Positions 26,142-34,697 are shown, counted from the first letter of the stretch. The stretch is 64,000 nucleotides of DNA from JAWLAT01 sp041395325 (GCA_041395325.1 JAWLAT010000023.1:1-64000), one strand, 5' to 3'. The notes: a model not told the origin generated them from the letters alone. Numbers and translations are program-made.

Positions 26142-27464
26142 CCAGGACACCCAAACGCTCTGAGGCAGACTAATCCGCCTGAAGCCGGCGCGTTTTGCCG
26201 ACAGACATTGCCCGGCTGATGCGGCAGGCTGTCGTGCATGACCACCGCCCGCTCCGTCATCGCGCCGCCAGGCTCGGCCGGCTACTACCACTGCGTGTCT
26301 CGCTGCGTTCGGCGGGCGTGGTTGTGTGGAGAGGACCGACTGAGCGGCAAGTGCTACGACCATCGCCGCGACTGGGTCGTGACGCGGGTTACCGAACTGG
26401 CCTCGATCTTCGGCGTCCGTGTCCTGGCCTACGCGGCCATGTCCAATCATCTGCACTTGGCCCTCGAATTCGACCCAGCTTGGGTCGAAGACTGGACCGA
26501 TGTCGAATGTCTGGAACGCTGGCTGCGGCTGTACTGTCCGGCGGACTACTCAGAGCAGCAGAAGGCGAATCGAATCACCAATTGGCTGGCGCAAGCTGAG
26601 CGAATCCAGCAGATTCGGCTTCGACTGACGTCCGTCAGCGAATTCATGAAATGCCTCAACGAGCACATCGCCCGAATGGCCAACCTGGAGGACGGCTGCA
26701 CCGGTCGCTTCTGGGAAGGGCGCTTCAAGTGCCAGCGGCTGCTCGATGAGCAAGCAGTGTTGTCGGCCATGGTCTACGTGGACTTGAACCCCATCCGCGA
26801 GGCCATGGCGACCGATCTGGAGTCCAGCGACTACACCTCGATCCAGCAAAGGCTGCGCGAGACTGCCGAGCGACTGGGCGACGTGGACAAGTTGTTGCGA
26901 CCGGTTACCGGTGTGCCGGGCGAGCTGGCGCTGGGGATCTCGGTGCGGCACTACCTGGGGCTGGTCGACTGGACGGGTCGGGTCATGCATCCGACCAAGC
27001 GGGGCAGGATCGAAGGAACCGCACCTTCGGTGCTGGATTCCCTGGGTCTTCGCGACAACGCCGAACAACGACCGGCGCTGCTGGATCGAATGGAGCTCTC
27101 CGAGCGCGCCTGGACCCACCAGGTCAAAGGCACCGAGTCAGACTTCTACCGGGTGATCGGTGCTGCCGAGCGGATACTGGCCTACGCCGAAGACATCGGG
27201 CAGCAATGGCTGCAAGGCATCGGTGTGGCTCGATTGTTGAGCGAGCAAAGGTCGAAGCCTAAACCGGCCTGATTGACGAGCCGAGAGCGACCGCCGACAT
27301 GGATCGGCGGCTTCGGCGTGCGCCGAGCACGGGGTTTCGTGCTTCCAGCGTAGTTGGTGGTCACAGATCGAGCGATCTGGCCCTCATCGACCCCATGCGA
27401 ACGATGCCAAAGTTCGGCGATCGAATGGAGACACGTTGACTTCAGACAATGCGGGTGTCCCAGG
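26142..27464 (+). mobile_element. Y1-transposase (RAYT-like) element, copy 2
   Basis: The left end at 26142 is CCAGGACACCCAAACGCTCT; an additional partial left end lies at 26048-26130. The right end at 27440-27464 is TTCAGACAATGCGGGTGTCC then CAGG. These are imperfect inverted repeats of each other. The element holds the transposase gene (26238-27272) and the 3' hairpin (27291-27310). Several further right-end copies follow to 27830. Confidence 0.75.
26238..27272 (+). CDS. Y1/HUH single-strand transposase, RAYT-like, copy 2
   Basis: The product has 344 residues, the same length as copy 1, and differs by about thirty residues by eye. HUH motif (MSNHLHLALEFDPAW) and catalytic Tyr (VYVDLNPIRE) are intact. 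One visible change next to the Tyr motif is Ala to Glu (N-P-I-R-E versus N-P-I-R-A). The start ATG 26238 is preceded by the conserved left-end sequence GCAGGCTGTCGTGC; ribosome binding is weak, as expected for a self-limited transposase. Probably functional. Confidence 0.9.
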   Translation: MTTARSVIAPPGSAGYYHCVSRCVRRAWLCGEDRLSGKCYDHRRDWVVTRVTELASIFGVRVLAYAAMSNHLHLALEFDPAWVEDWTDVECLERWLRLYCPADYSEQQKANRITNWLAQAERIQQIRLRLTSVSEFMKCLNEHIARMANLEDGCTGRFWEGRFKCQRLLDEQAVLSAMVYVDLNPIREAMATDLESSDYTSIQQRLRETAERLGDVDKLLRPVTGVPGELALGISVRHYLGLVDWTGRVMHPTKRGRIEGTAPSVLDSLGLRDNAEQRPALLDRMELSERAWTHQVKGTESDFYRVIGAAERILAYAEDIGQQWLQGIGVARLLSEQRSKPKPA

Positions 27465-27830
27465 GCGTTTTGAATGGAGACTCGGTCGCTTCAGACAATG
27501 CGGGTGTCCCAGGTGCCATCCCAGGTGCCATGTCCCAGGTGCCATGCTCAGGTGCCATGCTCGGCCATGCTCGGCCATGCTCAACGACCGGCATTCGAAT
27601 GGAGACGCATTGGTTTGAGACAATGCGGGTGTCCCAGCGCATGTGGATCGGCGGCTTCGGCGTGCGCCGAGCACGGGGTTTCGTGCTTCCAGCGCAGTTG
27701 GTGGTCACAGATCGAGCGATCTGGCCCTCAACGACCCCATGCGAACGAAGCCAACGACCGGCGATCGAATGGAGACACGTTGGCTCCAGGGTGCTCCGGG
27801 GTGTCCCAGGGTGCTCCGCGTCAAAGTCGT
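27423..27830 (+). repeat. Array of right ends after element copy 2
   Basis: The right-end module (GAATGGAGAC.. then a CTTCAGACAATGCGGGTGTC-like end) occurs at about 27423, 27473, 27596 and 27767 (the last degenerate). Between the second and third are short 12-bp units, CCCAGGTGCCAT, and then CATGCTCGGC units. At 27640-27760 a second copy of the whole 3' region (GGATCGGCGGCTTCGGCGTG onward) is present without a transposase gene. It looks like repeated duplication of right ends, ending just before the beta-propeller gene. Confidence 0.65.
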
Positions 27831-27835
27831 GCTTG

Positions 27836-30157
27836 TTACTCGAATCCACTGGAAAAGAGTGCATCAGTATCGATAACGAAGTCCCACAATCCACGCCCCC
27901 CAGTAGCAAAACGTGCGGTATGCAGGGCGTCGATGTAGTCGACGTGCCAGTAGGTCTGGTCTGGAGTTAACGCTGCACTGATCTCGATCCAGCGACCAGC
28001 CGTCTGATCGTAGTAGTAGGGACCCAGGTTGGTCGCAGCAAAAAGATGACCGCCGTCTGCGGAGATTGCCAGATTATAGACAAGCGTATTGGGTAATCCA
28101 GTGGCGAAAGCACTGAAACTGTCACCATTGTCAATTGAACGATATACAGCCGGACCGGCGTACCCAGAACCGGAAACATAGATGGTTTCCGGATCGGTGG
28201 GATGAGTCAAGATGCAGTTGCCACTGAAGAATGCACCCCATGGCAGTGTCGTTACCGTTTGTTGAAACCCGTCCCCAGCGTCTCTGAAGAAGCGACCAAG
28301 GTTTGCTATCACATACTGTGTTTCACCGTCTCTCGAGAATTGCACTGCGCTGATACCGCCACCAAAATTGAAATCACCGACTTGATAAGCGATGTAGCTA
28401 CCATTGTAGGTCAGTGTGATCAATCGATTCGCACTGGGGCCCGCTTCTCCGGCAGCGATAACGGCACGGTTCGGGCTCCGCGGATCCACCTGCAATGGCT
28501 GAAAGAACTGGTAGGCCTGAATTCCGCCGGTATTGAAGCTCCATCTTCTTAATGCGGAATCTCCGGTTGTCTGAGTGTCAAAATCGAACATCACCACGCC
28601 TGGGTATACCGCCCATAGCGTCTCGCCCCCATCAGCTGACGTCAGGTAGGCCCAATCGCCGGCGGATGGCTGCAAGAAGGCATTGAGGCCGGTTGTCGGA
28701 GTGTGTGCTTTCTGATAGCCCTGATCCTGAGAGCCCACCATGATTCGATATGGCGGACTGCGCTGAGTATAGCTCCCGTAGTACTCACTATTGCGAATTC
28801 CGTCAAGTGACAGATTCTGGACAGTAAGACCGCCGTCGACAGACTCGTATACGCCACCATCGGTCGATATGTAAATTCGCTCTATGTCATTCTGATCTAC
28901 GAAGATATCAAAATTCGGAATGTCCGCGTGAAGGTTGATTGCCGGATTGTCGTAATAAGATGCGTGGAAGTTGATGTAAGTCCAACTGGCGCCGCCGTCA
29001 TGGCTGCGATACGCATTCAGTCCACCCACAAAGAGCTGCATCGGATCTCGAGTTGACGTTTCAGCCGAACTACGGGTGAACATGTGACTTGGTGCTGGTA
29101 GGCGCGTAACCCACGTCTGGCCACCATCCAGGCTCTGGTAGACGTCTGTTTGAGGCGGAACCGTCCGTCTGTCCACAAAGGCATAAAGGAAGGTGACACC
29201 ATTATTGACACCTCCGCCCAGGGAGACGTAATGACCTGGTTGAACCTGGGCCGCAACATCGATGGTCGAAATGGTCACCAGCGAATGGGTGCCTGGCTCA
29301 ATCATCTTCAATGTGAGGCCGTCCAGCAGGTACATTGCGCTGCTGTCATGACGGGGCGAGAACAATGCAGTTTGGCCTTGGGATCCTACAAAACCCAGAT
29401 CAACGAACGTGCTTCCACGATTGGCTGACGCATAAAGTTTGACTCCGAAGACCAGACTGACTGGATCGAACTCATTCCGCAGTGCATACACATCATTGCC
29501 AGTTGGATCACGAACTGCCAGGCCTTCAATGGAATAAGGCTGGTCACTGTTCAGGCCGTTCGCGGAGCTCCAGATTGTTCCACCGTCATCGCTGAAAAAG
29601 ATCCCTTCCGGTTCGCGTGAAAAGAGGATGAGCCTCTCCTCATCAGTCAGCCGAGCTAAGAACGGAGCCTTGAACATGGCACCATCCGAAGCACTCTCCC
29701 AGTTCAGGGTGGTGCGGTCAGCTCGCCAGAGGTTGCCGCCTTGCGTGAGTACATTCAACCGATTGTTCTCGATGTCAAACTCGGTCGCCAAGGTTCGGCC
29801 TGCTTGGTTAGTACTCCCTCGTTCCATCCATTCCCCCGCGAGGGCGGCGCTTCGAACTCGCAGATAGGCTTCAGGTTTGGCTTTCGCCAGACGCAGCAGG
29901 TTGATCTCTTCATTCCGCTGGTCCTGTGCCTGCCGACGAAAATCGGCATCCATCTGCCGCCAGTTCTGACCTGGGGCGTGTCGATGCAGACGCTCAATCC
30001 ATTCGTGCCGCGATTGACTATGCTCGCCAGGAGGCGATTCGATGGGTGGCAAAAGCGAAGCCTTTCCGATTGTGTCCGGTCGATCGCCCAGCAAATAGTA
30101 CGGCAGCAGAGCGGCAGCGACTATTGTCGCTACGCCCAACCAGGGCCCGCGCTTCAT
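27836..30157 (-). CDS. Secreted beta-propeller (sialidase/sortilin-type BNR) protein with DGFE-like tail
   Basis: The 773-residue protein starts at ATG 30157 (MKRGPWLGVATIVAAALLPY) after GAGGAAAG; the N-terminus is a signal or anchor. The body carries repeated BNR/Asp-box-like motifs: FFSDDGGTIWSSANG, QSLDGGQTWVTRL, RSHDGGASWTYI, ISTDGGVYESVDGG and RSIDNGDSFSAF, forming one or two propellers as in VPS10/exo-sialidase-like proteins. It ends TDALFSSGFE at the C-terminus, matching the tail of other secreted proteins in this window. Probably exported; ligand unknown. It is bracketed by transposase element copies but is full length. Confidence 0.8.
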   Translation of the reverse strand: MKRGPWLGVATIVAAALLPYYLLGDRPDTIGKASLLPPIESPPGEHSQSRHEWIERLHRHAPGQNWRQMDADFRRQAQDQRNEEINLLRLAKAKPEAYLRVRSAALAGEWMERGSTNQAGRTLATEFDIENNRLNVLTQGGNLWRADRTTLNWESASDGAMFKAPFLARLTDEERLILFSREPEGIFFSDDGGTIWSSANGLNSDQPYSIEGLAVRDPTGNDVYALRNEFDPVSLVFGVKLYASANRGSTFVDLGFVGSQGQTALFSPRHDSSAMYLLDGLTLKMIEPGTHSLVTISTIDVAAQVQPGHYVSLGGGVNNGVTFLYAFVDRRTVPPQTDVYQSLDGGQTWVTRLPAPSHMFTRSSAETSTRDPMQLFVGGLNAYRSHDGGASWTYINFHASYYDNPAINLHADIPNFDIFVDQNDIERIYISTDGGVYESVDGGLTVQNLSLDGIRNSEYYGSYTQRSPPYRIMVGSQDQGYQKAHTPTTGLNAFLQPSAGDWAYLTSADGGETLWAVYPGVVMFDFDTQTTGDSALRRWSFNTGGIQAYQFFQPLQVDPRSPNRAVIAAGEAGPSANRLITLTYNGSYIAYQVGDFNFGGGISAVQFSRDGETQYVIANLGRFFRDAGDGFQQTVTTLPWGAFFSGNCILTHPTDPETIYVSGSGYAGPAVYRSIDNGDSFSAFATGLPNTLVYNLAISADGGHLFAATNLGPYYYDQTAGRWIEISAALTPDQTYWHVDYIDALHTARFATGGRGLWDFVIDTDALFSSGFE

Positions 30158-30395
30158 ATTGCGTCTTTCCTCGTCATCATCGATGTGCGTCCGGGTTGTG
30201 AGCAACCGGGCAAGGTCAGGGATTCATTGCGGAGCGCGGATCAATAGCGTGGGCCGAAACAAAGTCGGCCGACGATCATTCAAGCCGTGTCGCGGGCGCA
30301 GGAGATTACCACGATGGTGTCACTGCCAAAATGGTCTGAATCGCACATGCATGAGTGCGATCCATCTGGTGCGGGTGTACGGGGAGCGCTCACTG

Positions 30396-30840
30396 CCCAG
30401 GACACCCAAACGCTCTGAGGCAGACTAATCCGCCTGAAACCGACGCGTTCTGCCGACAGACGTTGCCCAGATGATGCGGCAGGCTGTGGTGCATGACCAC
30501 CGCTCGTTCCGCCATCGCGCCGGTTGGCTCGGCCGGCTACTACCACTGTGTCAGTCGCTGCGTACGACGGGCGTGGCTGTGCGGCGAGGACCGACTGAGC
30601 GGCAAGTCATACGACCATCGCCGGGACTGGCTCGTGGAGCGGGTGAACGAACTGGCTTTGATCTTCGGCGAACGAGTGCTGGCTTATGCGGCCTTCAGAC
30701 AAGGCGGGTGTCCCAGGGCGTGGACAGGGCGGCCTTCAGACAAGGCGGGTGTCCCAGGGCGTGGACAGGGCGGCCTTCAGACAAGGCGGGTGTCCCAGGG
30801 CGTGGACATTCATCGTCCTTGACAAGGAGGGTGTCCCAGG
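30396..30840 (+). mobile_element. Internally deleted Y1-transposase element, copy 3
   Basis: The left end (CCCAGGACACCCAAACGCTC, 30396) and the first ~66 codons of the transposase gene from ATG 30493 (M-T-T-A-R-S-A-I-A-P-V-G-S-A-G-Y-Y) are present. The frame then jumps at GCGGCC (30688-30693) straight into the right end TTCAGACAAGGCGGGTGTCC. The HUH and Tyr motifs are lost, so this is a non-autonomous derivative. Its end is the 41-bp tandem array described separately. Confidence 0.75.
30688..30840 (+). repeat. 41-bp tandem repeat at a deletion junction
   Basis: Three perfect or near-perfect 41-bp units start at 30688, 30729 and 30770, with a decayed fourth to 30840. Each unit is GCGGCC (from the transposase gene) plus the right-end sequence TTCAGACAAGGCGGGTGTCC and CAGGGCGTGGACAG. 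Because the unit includes the deletion junction, the amplification happened after or with the deletion. Confidence 0.85.
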
Positions 30841-30861
30841 GTGTTCTGTTAGGCGCGCGTT

Positions 30862-31947
30862 TCAAAAGTACTCCGAGTCGATGAACCGATCTGCAATGTA
30901 TCCGGCTGGTGCGTTTTCCCAGAATTCCTCGTTTCTTCGATCCATTGCCTCATATTCACCTTTCGTGCGCAATGTTCGGTACTTGTTGCACTCTGCGGCT
31001 GTATTGGAGTTCAATTCCTTCTTCTTGATTCGGCAGAATACGCCTACATCGAATGATGTTCCGTGGTACTTGCAATTGAAACAGTTGCGGATAGGCACTC
31101 CATCTAGATGCGCAGCGCGCACCGCTTCTTCGAACACCTGCCCACGAACGATGTCTGGCGCTTCTTCCTCATACAGACCCATGCCTCTGTAATGAGCAAC
31201 ACTGTCAGGCGGCTCATACACTGAGAGTTCCTGCGGCTTCATTTCTACGAGCCTCGCTTTTCCACTTCTGTACACCAGTAGAACCAAGCAAATGTTGCTG
31301 CATTTGCCGCGGCAGGAAACCTTCGGAAACTTTCTGGTTCGGAAATTGTATAGCCGTACGTTCTTCTTTCGGGCATCGATATTGTCGCACGATTCAATTA
31401 CGTCATCTTCTTCAGAAATCAGTACCTCGGCGATTCGCAACCCACTATTCAGCTTGTCTTCTGAGCATCGATGGCTTACGGCAAATTCGACAAGGAGAAA
31501 ATCAGCTCCGTCCGCTGAGGAGAGCACTACATCACCAATGAATCCGCGGACCTGCTTTTCGATACCGCATGTCGGAAAGATTTTTGTGAGGTCGAAGCTC
31601 TCATGCAGCTGGTGATTGCAGGTGCCCCGTGCCGATTCCTCGAAATATCTACACGTGTAGGTCAACGTTCTGGAGAGGGTGAACGGAACTCCTTCTGCGA
31701 CGGCTCGACGGTACGCTGACGCGAACCGATCTTTAGCCAATGCATGCAGATAGGTTTCCCCGCTACAGTGGCATTGTTGCTTATGTGCAAAGTGCTTCGC
31801 GATACCCTGCTGTGGCAACCGCGCAATTAGCGCATTTCCACACCCGAAGCATTCGAAAGGCCCAAGCTCCCGGCGGCTCGCTTGGTCCAGCTGTTGCACA
31901 TCGACCGTGCCTCCATTGATGCAGCGAGCGAATCTGTAGGTGACCAT
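30862..31947 (-). CDS. CoiA-like protein with PD-(D/E)XK-type nuclease pattern
   Basis: The 361-residue protein begins at ATG 31947. An N-terminal zinc-ribbon-like segment, FECFGCGNALIAR, is followed by KHFAHKQQCHCSGETYLHAL, the H-F-A-H / E-x-x-L-H pattern of CoiA-like proteins. The core GFIGDVVLSSADGADFLLVE then F-A-V-S matches the D-V..(x)n..E-h-x-x-S arrangement of the CoiA nuclease-like domain, with Ala where Gln is usual. The C-terminus holds more Cys pairs (RNCFNCKYHG, GVFCRIKKKE). CoiA is a competence factor in Gram-positives; similar proteins occur in mobile and defence contexts. The gene lies between the ends of element copies 3 and 4, each within about 25 bp. Confidence 0.65.
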   Translation of the reverse strand: MVTYRFARCINGGTVDVQQLDQASRRELGPFECFGCGNALIARLPQQGIAKHFAHKQQCHCSGETYLHALAKDRFASAYRRAVAEGVPFTLSRTLTYTCRYFEESARGTCNHQLHESFDLTKIFPTCGIEKQVRGFIGDVVLSSADGADFLLVEFAVSHRCSEDKLNSGLRIAEVLISEEDDVIESCDNIDARKKNVRLYNFRTRKFPKVSCRGKCSNICLVLLVYRSGKARLVEMKPQELSVYEPPDSVAHYRGMGLYEEEAPDIVRGQVFEEAVRAAHLDGVPIRNCFNCKYHGTSFDVGVFCRIKKKELNSNTAAECNKYRTLRTKGEYEAMDRRNEEFWENAPAGYIADRFIDSEYF

Positions 31948-31970
31948 TGCACTTAGCCCCGAAAGCGAAG

Positions 31971-33388
31971 TAGGACACCCGCACAGTAGCAAGAAAGCGA
32001 AGTAGGAAAGCGAAGAAGGACACCCGCACAGTAGCAGACTATTCCGCCACCAACGGCCGCCGGATTCCGCAGTCAATCCGCGCCTTCGGCCTGCAGACAG
32101 GGGGCTGGACTGGCGCCACGCTGCGACGCATGACCACCGCCCGCTCCGCCATCGCACCGCCAGGCGCCTTTGGCCGCTACCACTGTGTGGCGCGCTGTGT
32201 TCGCCGGGCCTGGTTGTGTGGCTTCGACAAGCTCAGCGGCCAGTCCTACGAGCATCGTCGGCAGTGGCTGGTCGATCGGATGAACGAGCTGGCGGCGATC
32301 TTCGCGGTGCGTGTGCTGGCTTACTGCGCCATGTCGAACCACATGCACCTGGCGCTCGAGTTTGATCCTGCCTGGGTCGAAGGCTGGTCAGACCTGGACT
32401 GCGCCAAGCGTTGGCTGCAGTTGTATTGCCCAGCCGATCAAAATGACGAGCAAAAGGCCCAGCGGATCGACAAGCTGCTGCGGGCGGAGGGCAAGATCGC
32501 GCAGATCCGGATGCGGCTGGCGTCAGTCTCCGAGTTCATGAAATGCCTCAACGAGTACATCGCTCGCCGGGCCAATCTGGAAGACGATGTCACCGGGCGC
32601 TTCTGGGAAGGTCGATTCAAGTGTCAGCGACTGCTGGATGACCAAGCCGTACTGTCAGTGATGACCTACATCGATCTCAATCCCGTTCGGGCTGGTTTGG
32701 CCGTAGACCTCGAGTCCTCGAACTACACATCGATCCAGCAGCGAATCCGGGAAACCGCGGCCAGGATCGGCAACCTCGACAGAGTCATTGAACCCCTCGC
32801 CGGTGTTCCCGGTCCGCTGCCACTTGGGCTCTCGATTCGCCACTACCTCGGCCTGGTCGACTGGACCGGCCGGATCATGCACCCGGCCAAGCGTGGGAAG
32901 ATCGAGGCTGGGGCGCGGTCGGTGCTGGATTCGCTGGGCATCGGCACCAGCGAGCAACGGCCGATGGTCTTGCGCCAATTGGACGTCAGCGAACACAGTT
33001 GGACGACTCAAGTCAAAGCCACCGAGAGCAACTTCCATCGCGTCATCGGCACCGCCGAGGGAATCCTCGTCTATGCCGAGCACATCGGGCAACGGTGGTT
33101 GCAGGGGCTTGGCATAGCCAGCCTGCTCGCTGAGCGACGCAAGCCACCCAGAACAGTCTGAAAGGCCGATTCCGAACCCACCGCCGACGGGAATCGGCGA
33201 CTTCGGCGTGTCTGGAGTTAGGGATTTCCAGGGATTCTCGTTCGAAGTCCTTGATGCGACGCCTTCACTGCCCAAATCGGCTCGCAAAACCATTGGCAAC
33301 CACGTTGATGCAACGCATCTTCATTCGCCTTGGTCAGACTAGGCGAAAGGCGGATGTCCTCGGTTCTACTCCATGCGGGTGTCCCAGG
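31971..33388 (+). mobile_element. Y1-transposase (RAYT-like) element, copy 4, most diverged
   Basis: The left end TAGGACACCCGCACAGTAGC at 31971 is repeated at 32017 with the spacer AAGAAAGCGAAGTAGGAAAG. The right end at 33372-33388 reads ATGCGGGTGTCCCAGG. Inside are the transposase gene (32130-33161) and the hairpin at 33182-33199. The left and right GGACACCCGCA termini are perfect inverted repeats over 11 bases. Confidence 0.7.
32130..33161 (+). CDS. Y1/HUH single-strand transposase, RAYT-like, copy 4
   Basis: The 343-residue product is clearly related to copies 1 and 2 but more diverged: YHCVARCVRRAWLCGFDKLS, the HUH motif MSNHMHLALEFDPAW, RFWEGRFKCQRLLDDQ and the catalytic Tyr in MTYIDLNPVRA. 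The C-terminal region (LGLVDWTGRIMHPAKRGKIE) is conserved, so it is part of the family's design. Intact and probably competent. ATG 32130 is at the same position relative to the left end as in the other copies. Confidence 0.88.
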   Translation: MTTARSAIAPPGAFGRYHCVARCVRRAWLCGFDKLSGQSYEHRRQWLVDRMNELAAIFAVRVLAYCAMSNHMHLALEFDPAWVEGWSDLDCAKRWLQLYCPADQNDEQKAQRIDKLLRAEGKIAQIRMRLASVSEFMKCLNEYIARRANLEDDVTGRFWEGRFKCQRLLDDQAVLSVMTYIDLNPVRAGLAVDLESSNYTSIQQRIRETAARIGNLDRVIEPLAGVPGPLPLGLSIRHYLGLVDWTGRIMHPAKRGKIEAGARSVLDSLGIGTSEQRPMVLRQLDVSEHSWTTQVKATESNFHRVIGTAEGILVYAEHIGQRWLQGLGIASLLAERRKPPRTV

Positions 33389-33467
33389 GCGTTTCCAGGG
33401 CGTTTCTATGCTTTGTGTCGCCTATTGACGTGCTACGCCAACGTTGGACAGCGGCAGCCGGGTTGAA
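33389..33467. other. Junction region between element copy 4 and an IS3-family remnant
   Basis: This short stretch follows the right end of copy 4 and begins with a short repeat of GGGCGTTTCCAGGGCGTTTC. No gene is seen. The expected left inverted repeat of the next insertion sequence (TGACCTGCC..) is not present here. Confidence 0.4.
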
Positions 33468-33788
33468 ATGAGCCTCTCCCCTGCCGTCGGATTGGCCACA
33501 CAGCTATGTGCAGGCGCACGCCACGTTGCGTCTGGGCTGTTCAGCGAAGAACAGATGGTCAAGATCCTGCGGGAGGCCGACAAGGTGCCTGTCGTCGACG
33601 TAGCCAAGAAGCACGGCGTGAGCGATCAGACGATCTACCTGTGGCGCAAGCGGTTCGGCCAGTTGGAAGCGGCCGACGTCAAACAGCTGCGCAGCCTCCA
33701 GCAGGAGAACCTGCGGCTGAAGAAGCTGCTGGCCGAGCGTGACCTGGAGATCGAGGTCATGAAGGAGATCACCGCAAAAAAGTGGTGA
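33468..33788 (+). CDS. IS3-family (IS407-like) transposase OrfA, probably altered N-terminus
   Basis: The core FSEEQMVKILREADKVPVVD, then VAKKHGVSDQTIYLWRKRFG and a leucine-zipper tail, is the IS407-type OrfA DNA-binding protein. The usual product begins a few residues before F-S-E-E-Q. Here the sequence before it (about 33468-33535) does not look like the family and carries no left inverted repeat, so the left end of the element seems to have been replaced. The gene ends K-K-W with the stop overlapping orfB. Confidence 0.75.
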   Translation: MSLSPAVGLATQLCAGARHVASGLFSEEQMVKILREADKVPVVDVAKKHGVSDQTIYLWRKRFGQLEAADVKQLRSLQQENLRLKKLLAERDLEIEVMKEITAKKW

Positions 33789-34665
33789 GCGCGCCGGCAC
33801 GGCGCGCGCTGGTACCGATCATCGTGGGTCGGGGCATCAGCACCCGCCGTGCCTGCGCGCTGGTCGGTGTGCCGCGCTCCACGCTCGGCTACGTGGCCAC
33901 CCAACCCCTCAAGGACGCGCCGGTGATTGAGCGCATGAAGCACTATGCAGCGATGTATCCACGATTCGGCTATCGCCGGATCCACGTGTATCTGGGGCGC
34001 GAAGGTATCTCACTGGGCTGGGACCGGATGCTGCGCCTGTGGCAGCTGGCCAAGCTTCAGGTGCCGAAGAGGCGCCCACGCAAGCGCGTGGCGGCGTCCC
34101 GACCGCGACCGTTGCCAGCCTTCGGTCCGAACCAGGTCTGGGCCTATGACTTTGTGTTCGATAGTTGCGCCAACGGCCAGGTGCTGAAGTGCCTGGTCAT
34201 CACCGACGAGTGGACTCACGAGGCGCTGGCGATCGATGTCCAGGGTTGCATCCGATCCAGGCGAGTCATTGACGTCCTGGCTCGCCTGATCAGCGAGCAC
34301 GGGGCGCCAAGATATCTTCGGTCCGACAACGGTCCGGAGTTCGTCAGCAGGGCCATCCTCACCTGGCTTGATCAAGTCGGAATCAGGACGGCCTTCATCG
34401 ACCCGGGCAAGCCTTGGCAGAATGCCACTGCCGAGAGTCTCAACGGCAAGTTCCGCGACGAGTGCCTGAGCATGGAGTGGTTTCGCAACCGGACCGAGGC
34501 CAGGGTGATCATTGAAATCTGGCGACGGCACTACAACGACGACCGACCACACTCCAGCCTCGGCTACCGAACACCCCTGCAGTTCAAGGAAGATCAACAG
34601 CGAGCAACATCTACCCAACCCGCCGTCCCCAAGTAATCAGTGGTCCGAAAAAAACCGGCAGGTCA
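33535..34665 (+). mobile_element. IS3-family IS407-like element, left end missing
   Basis: The element contains orfA and orfB in the IS407 overlap arrangement, with an A6 run before GTGGTG as a likely -1 slip site. The right terminus near 34640-34665 reads TGGTCCGAAAAAAACCGGCA then GGTCA, a typical right inverted repeat. A matching left repeat was not found upstream, so the element is probably truncated on the left. The left coordinate is approximate. Confidence 0.65.
33782..34636 (+). CDS. IS3-family (IS407-like) transposase OrfB
   Basis: The 284-residue integrase-core protein has an HTH_21 segment (YPRFGYRRIHVYLGREGISL) and DDE residues in VWAYDFVFDSCANG, LRSDNGPEFVSRA and NATAESLNGKFRDECLS, ending RHYNDDRPHSSLGYRTP. 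It starts at GTG 33782 in the -1 phase relative to orfA, so a fused OrfAB product is expected. The ORF is intact even though the element's left end appears lost. Confidence 0.9.
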   Translation: MVSAPARRALVPIIVGRGISTRRACALVGVPRSTLGYVATQPLKDAPVIERMKHYAAMYPRFGYRRIHVYLGREGISLGWDRMLRLWQLAKLQVPKRRPRKRVAASRPRPLPAFGPNQVWAYDFVFDSCANGQVLKCLVITDEWTHEALAIDVQGCIRSRRVIDVLARLISEHGAPRYLRSDNGPEFVSRAILTWLDQVGIRTAFIDPGKPWQNATAESLNGKFRDECLSMEWFRNRTEARVIIEIWRRHYNDDRPHSSLGYRTPLQFKEDQQRATSTQPAVPK

Positions 34666-34697
34666 CCTCCCGCAAAACCATCCGCTGGCTCAACATC

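Noticed and set aside
30688..30840. Possible CRISPR or VNTR locus of 41-bp units
   Set aside because: The units are contiguous with no spacers; they are explained by a transposase/right-end deletion junction.
33389..33470. Attempt to find the left inverted repeat of the IS407-like element
   Set aside because: No TGACCTGCC-type repeat was found, so no complete element or target duplication is claimed.
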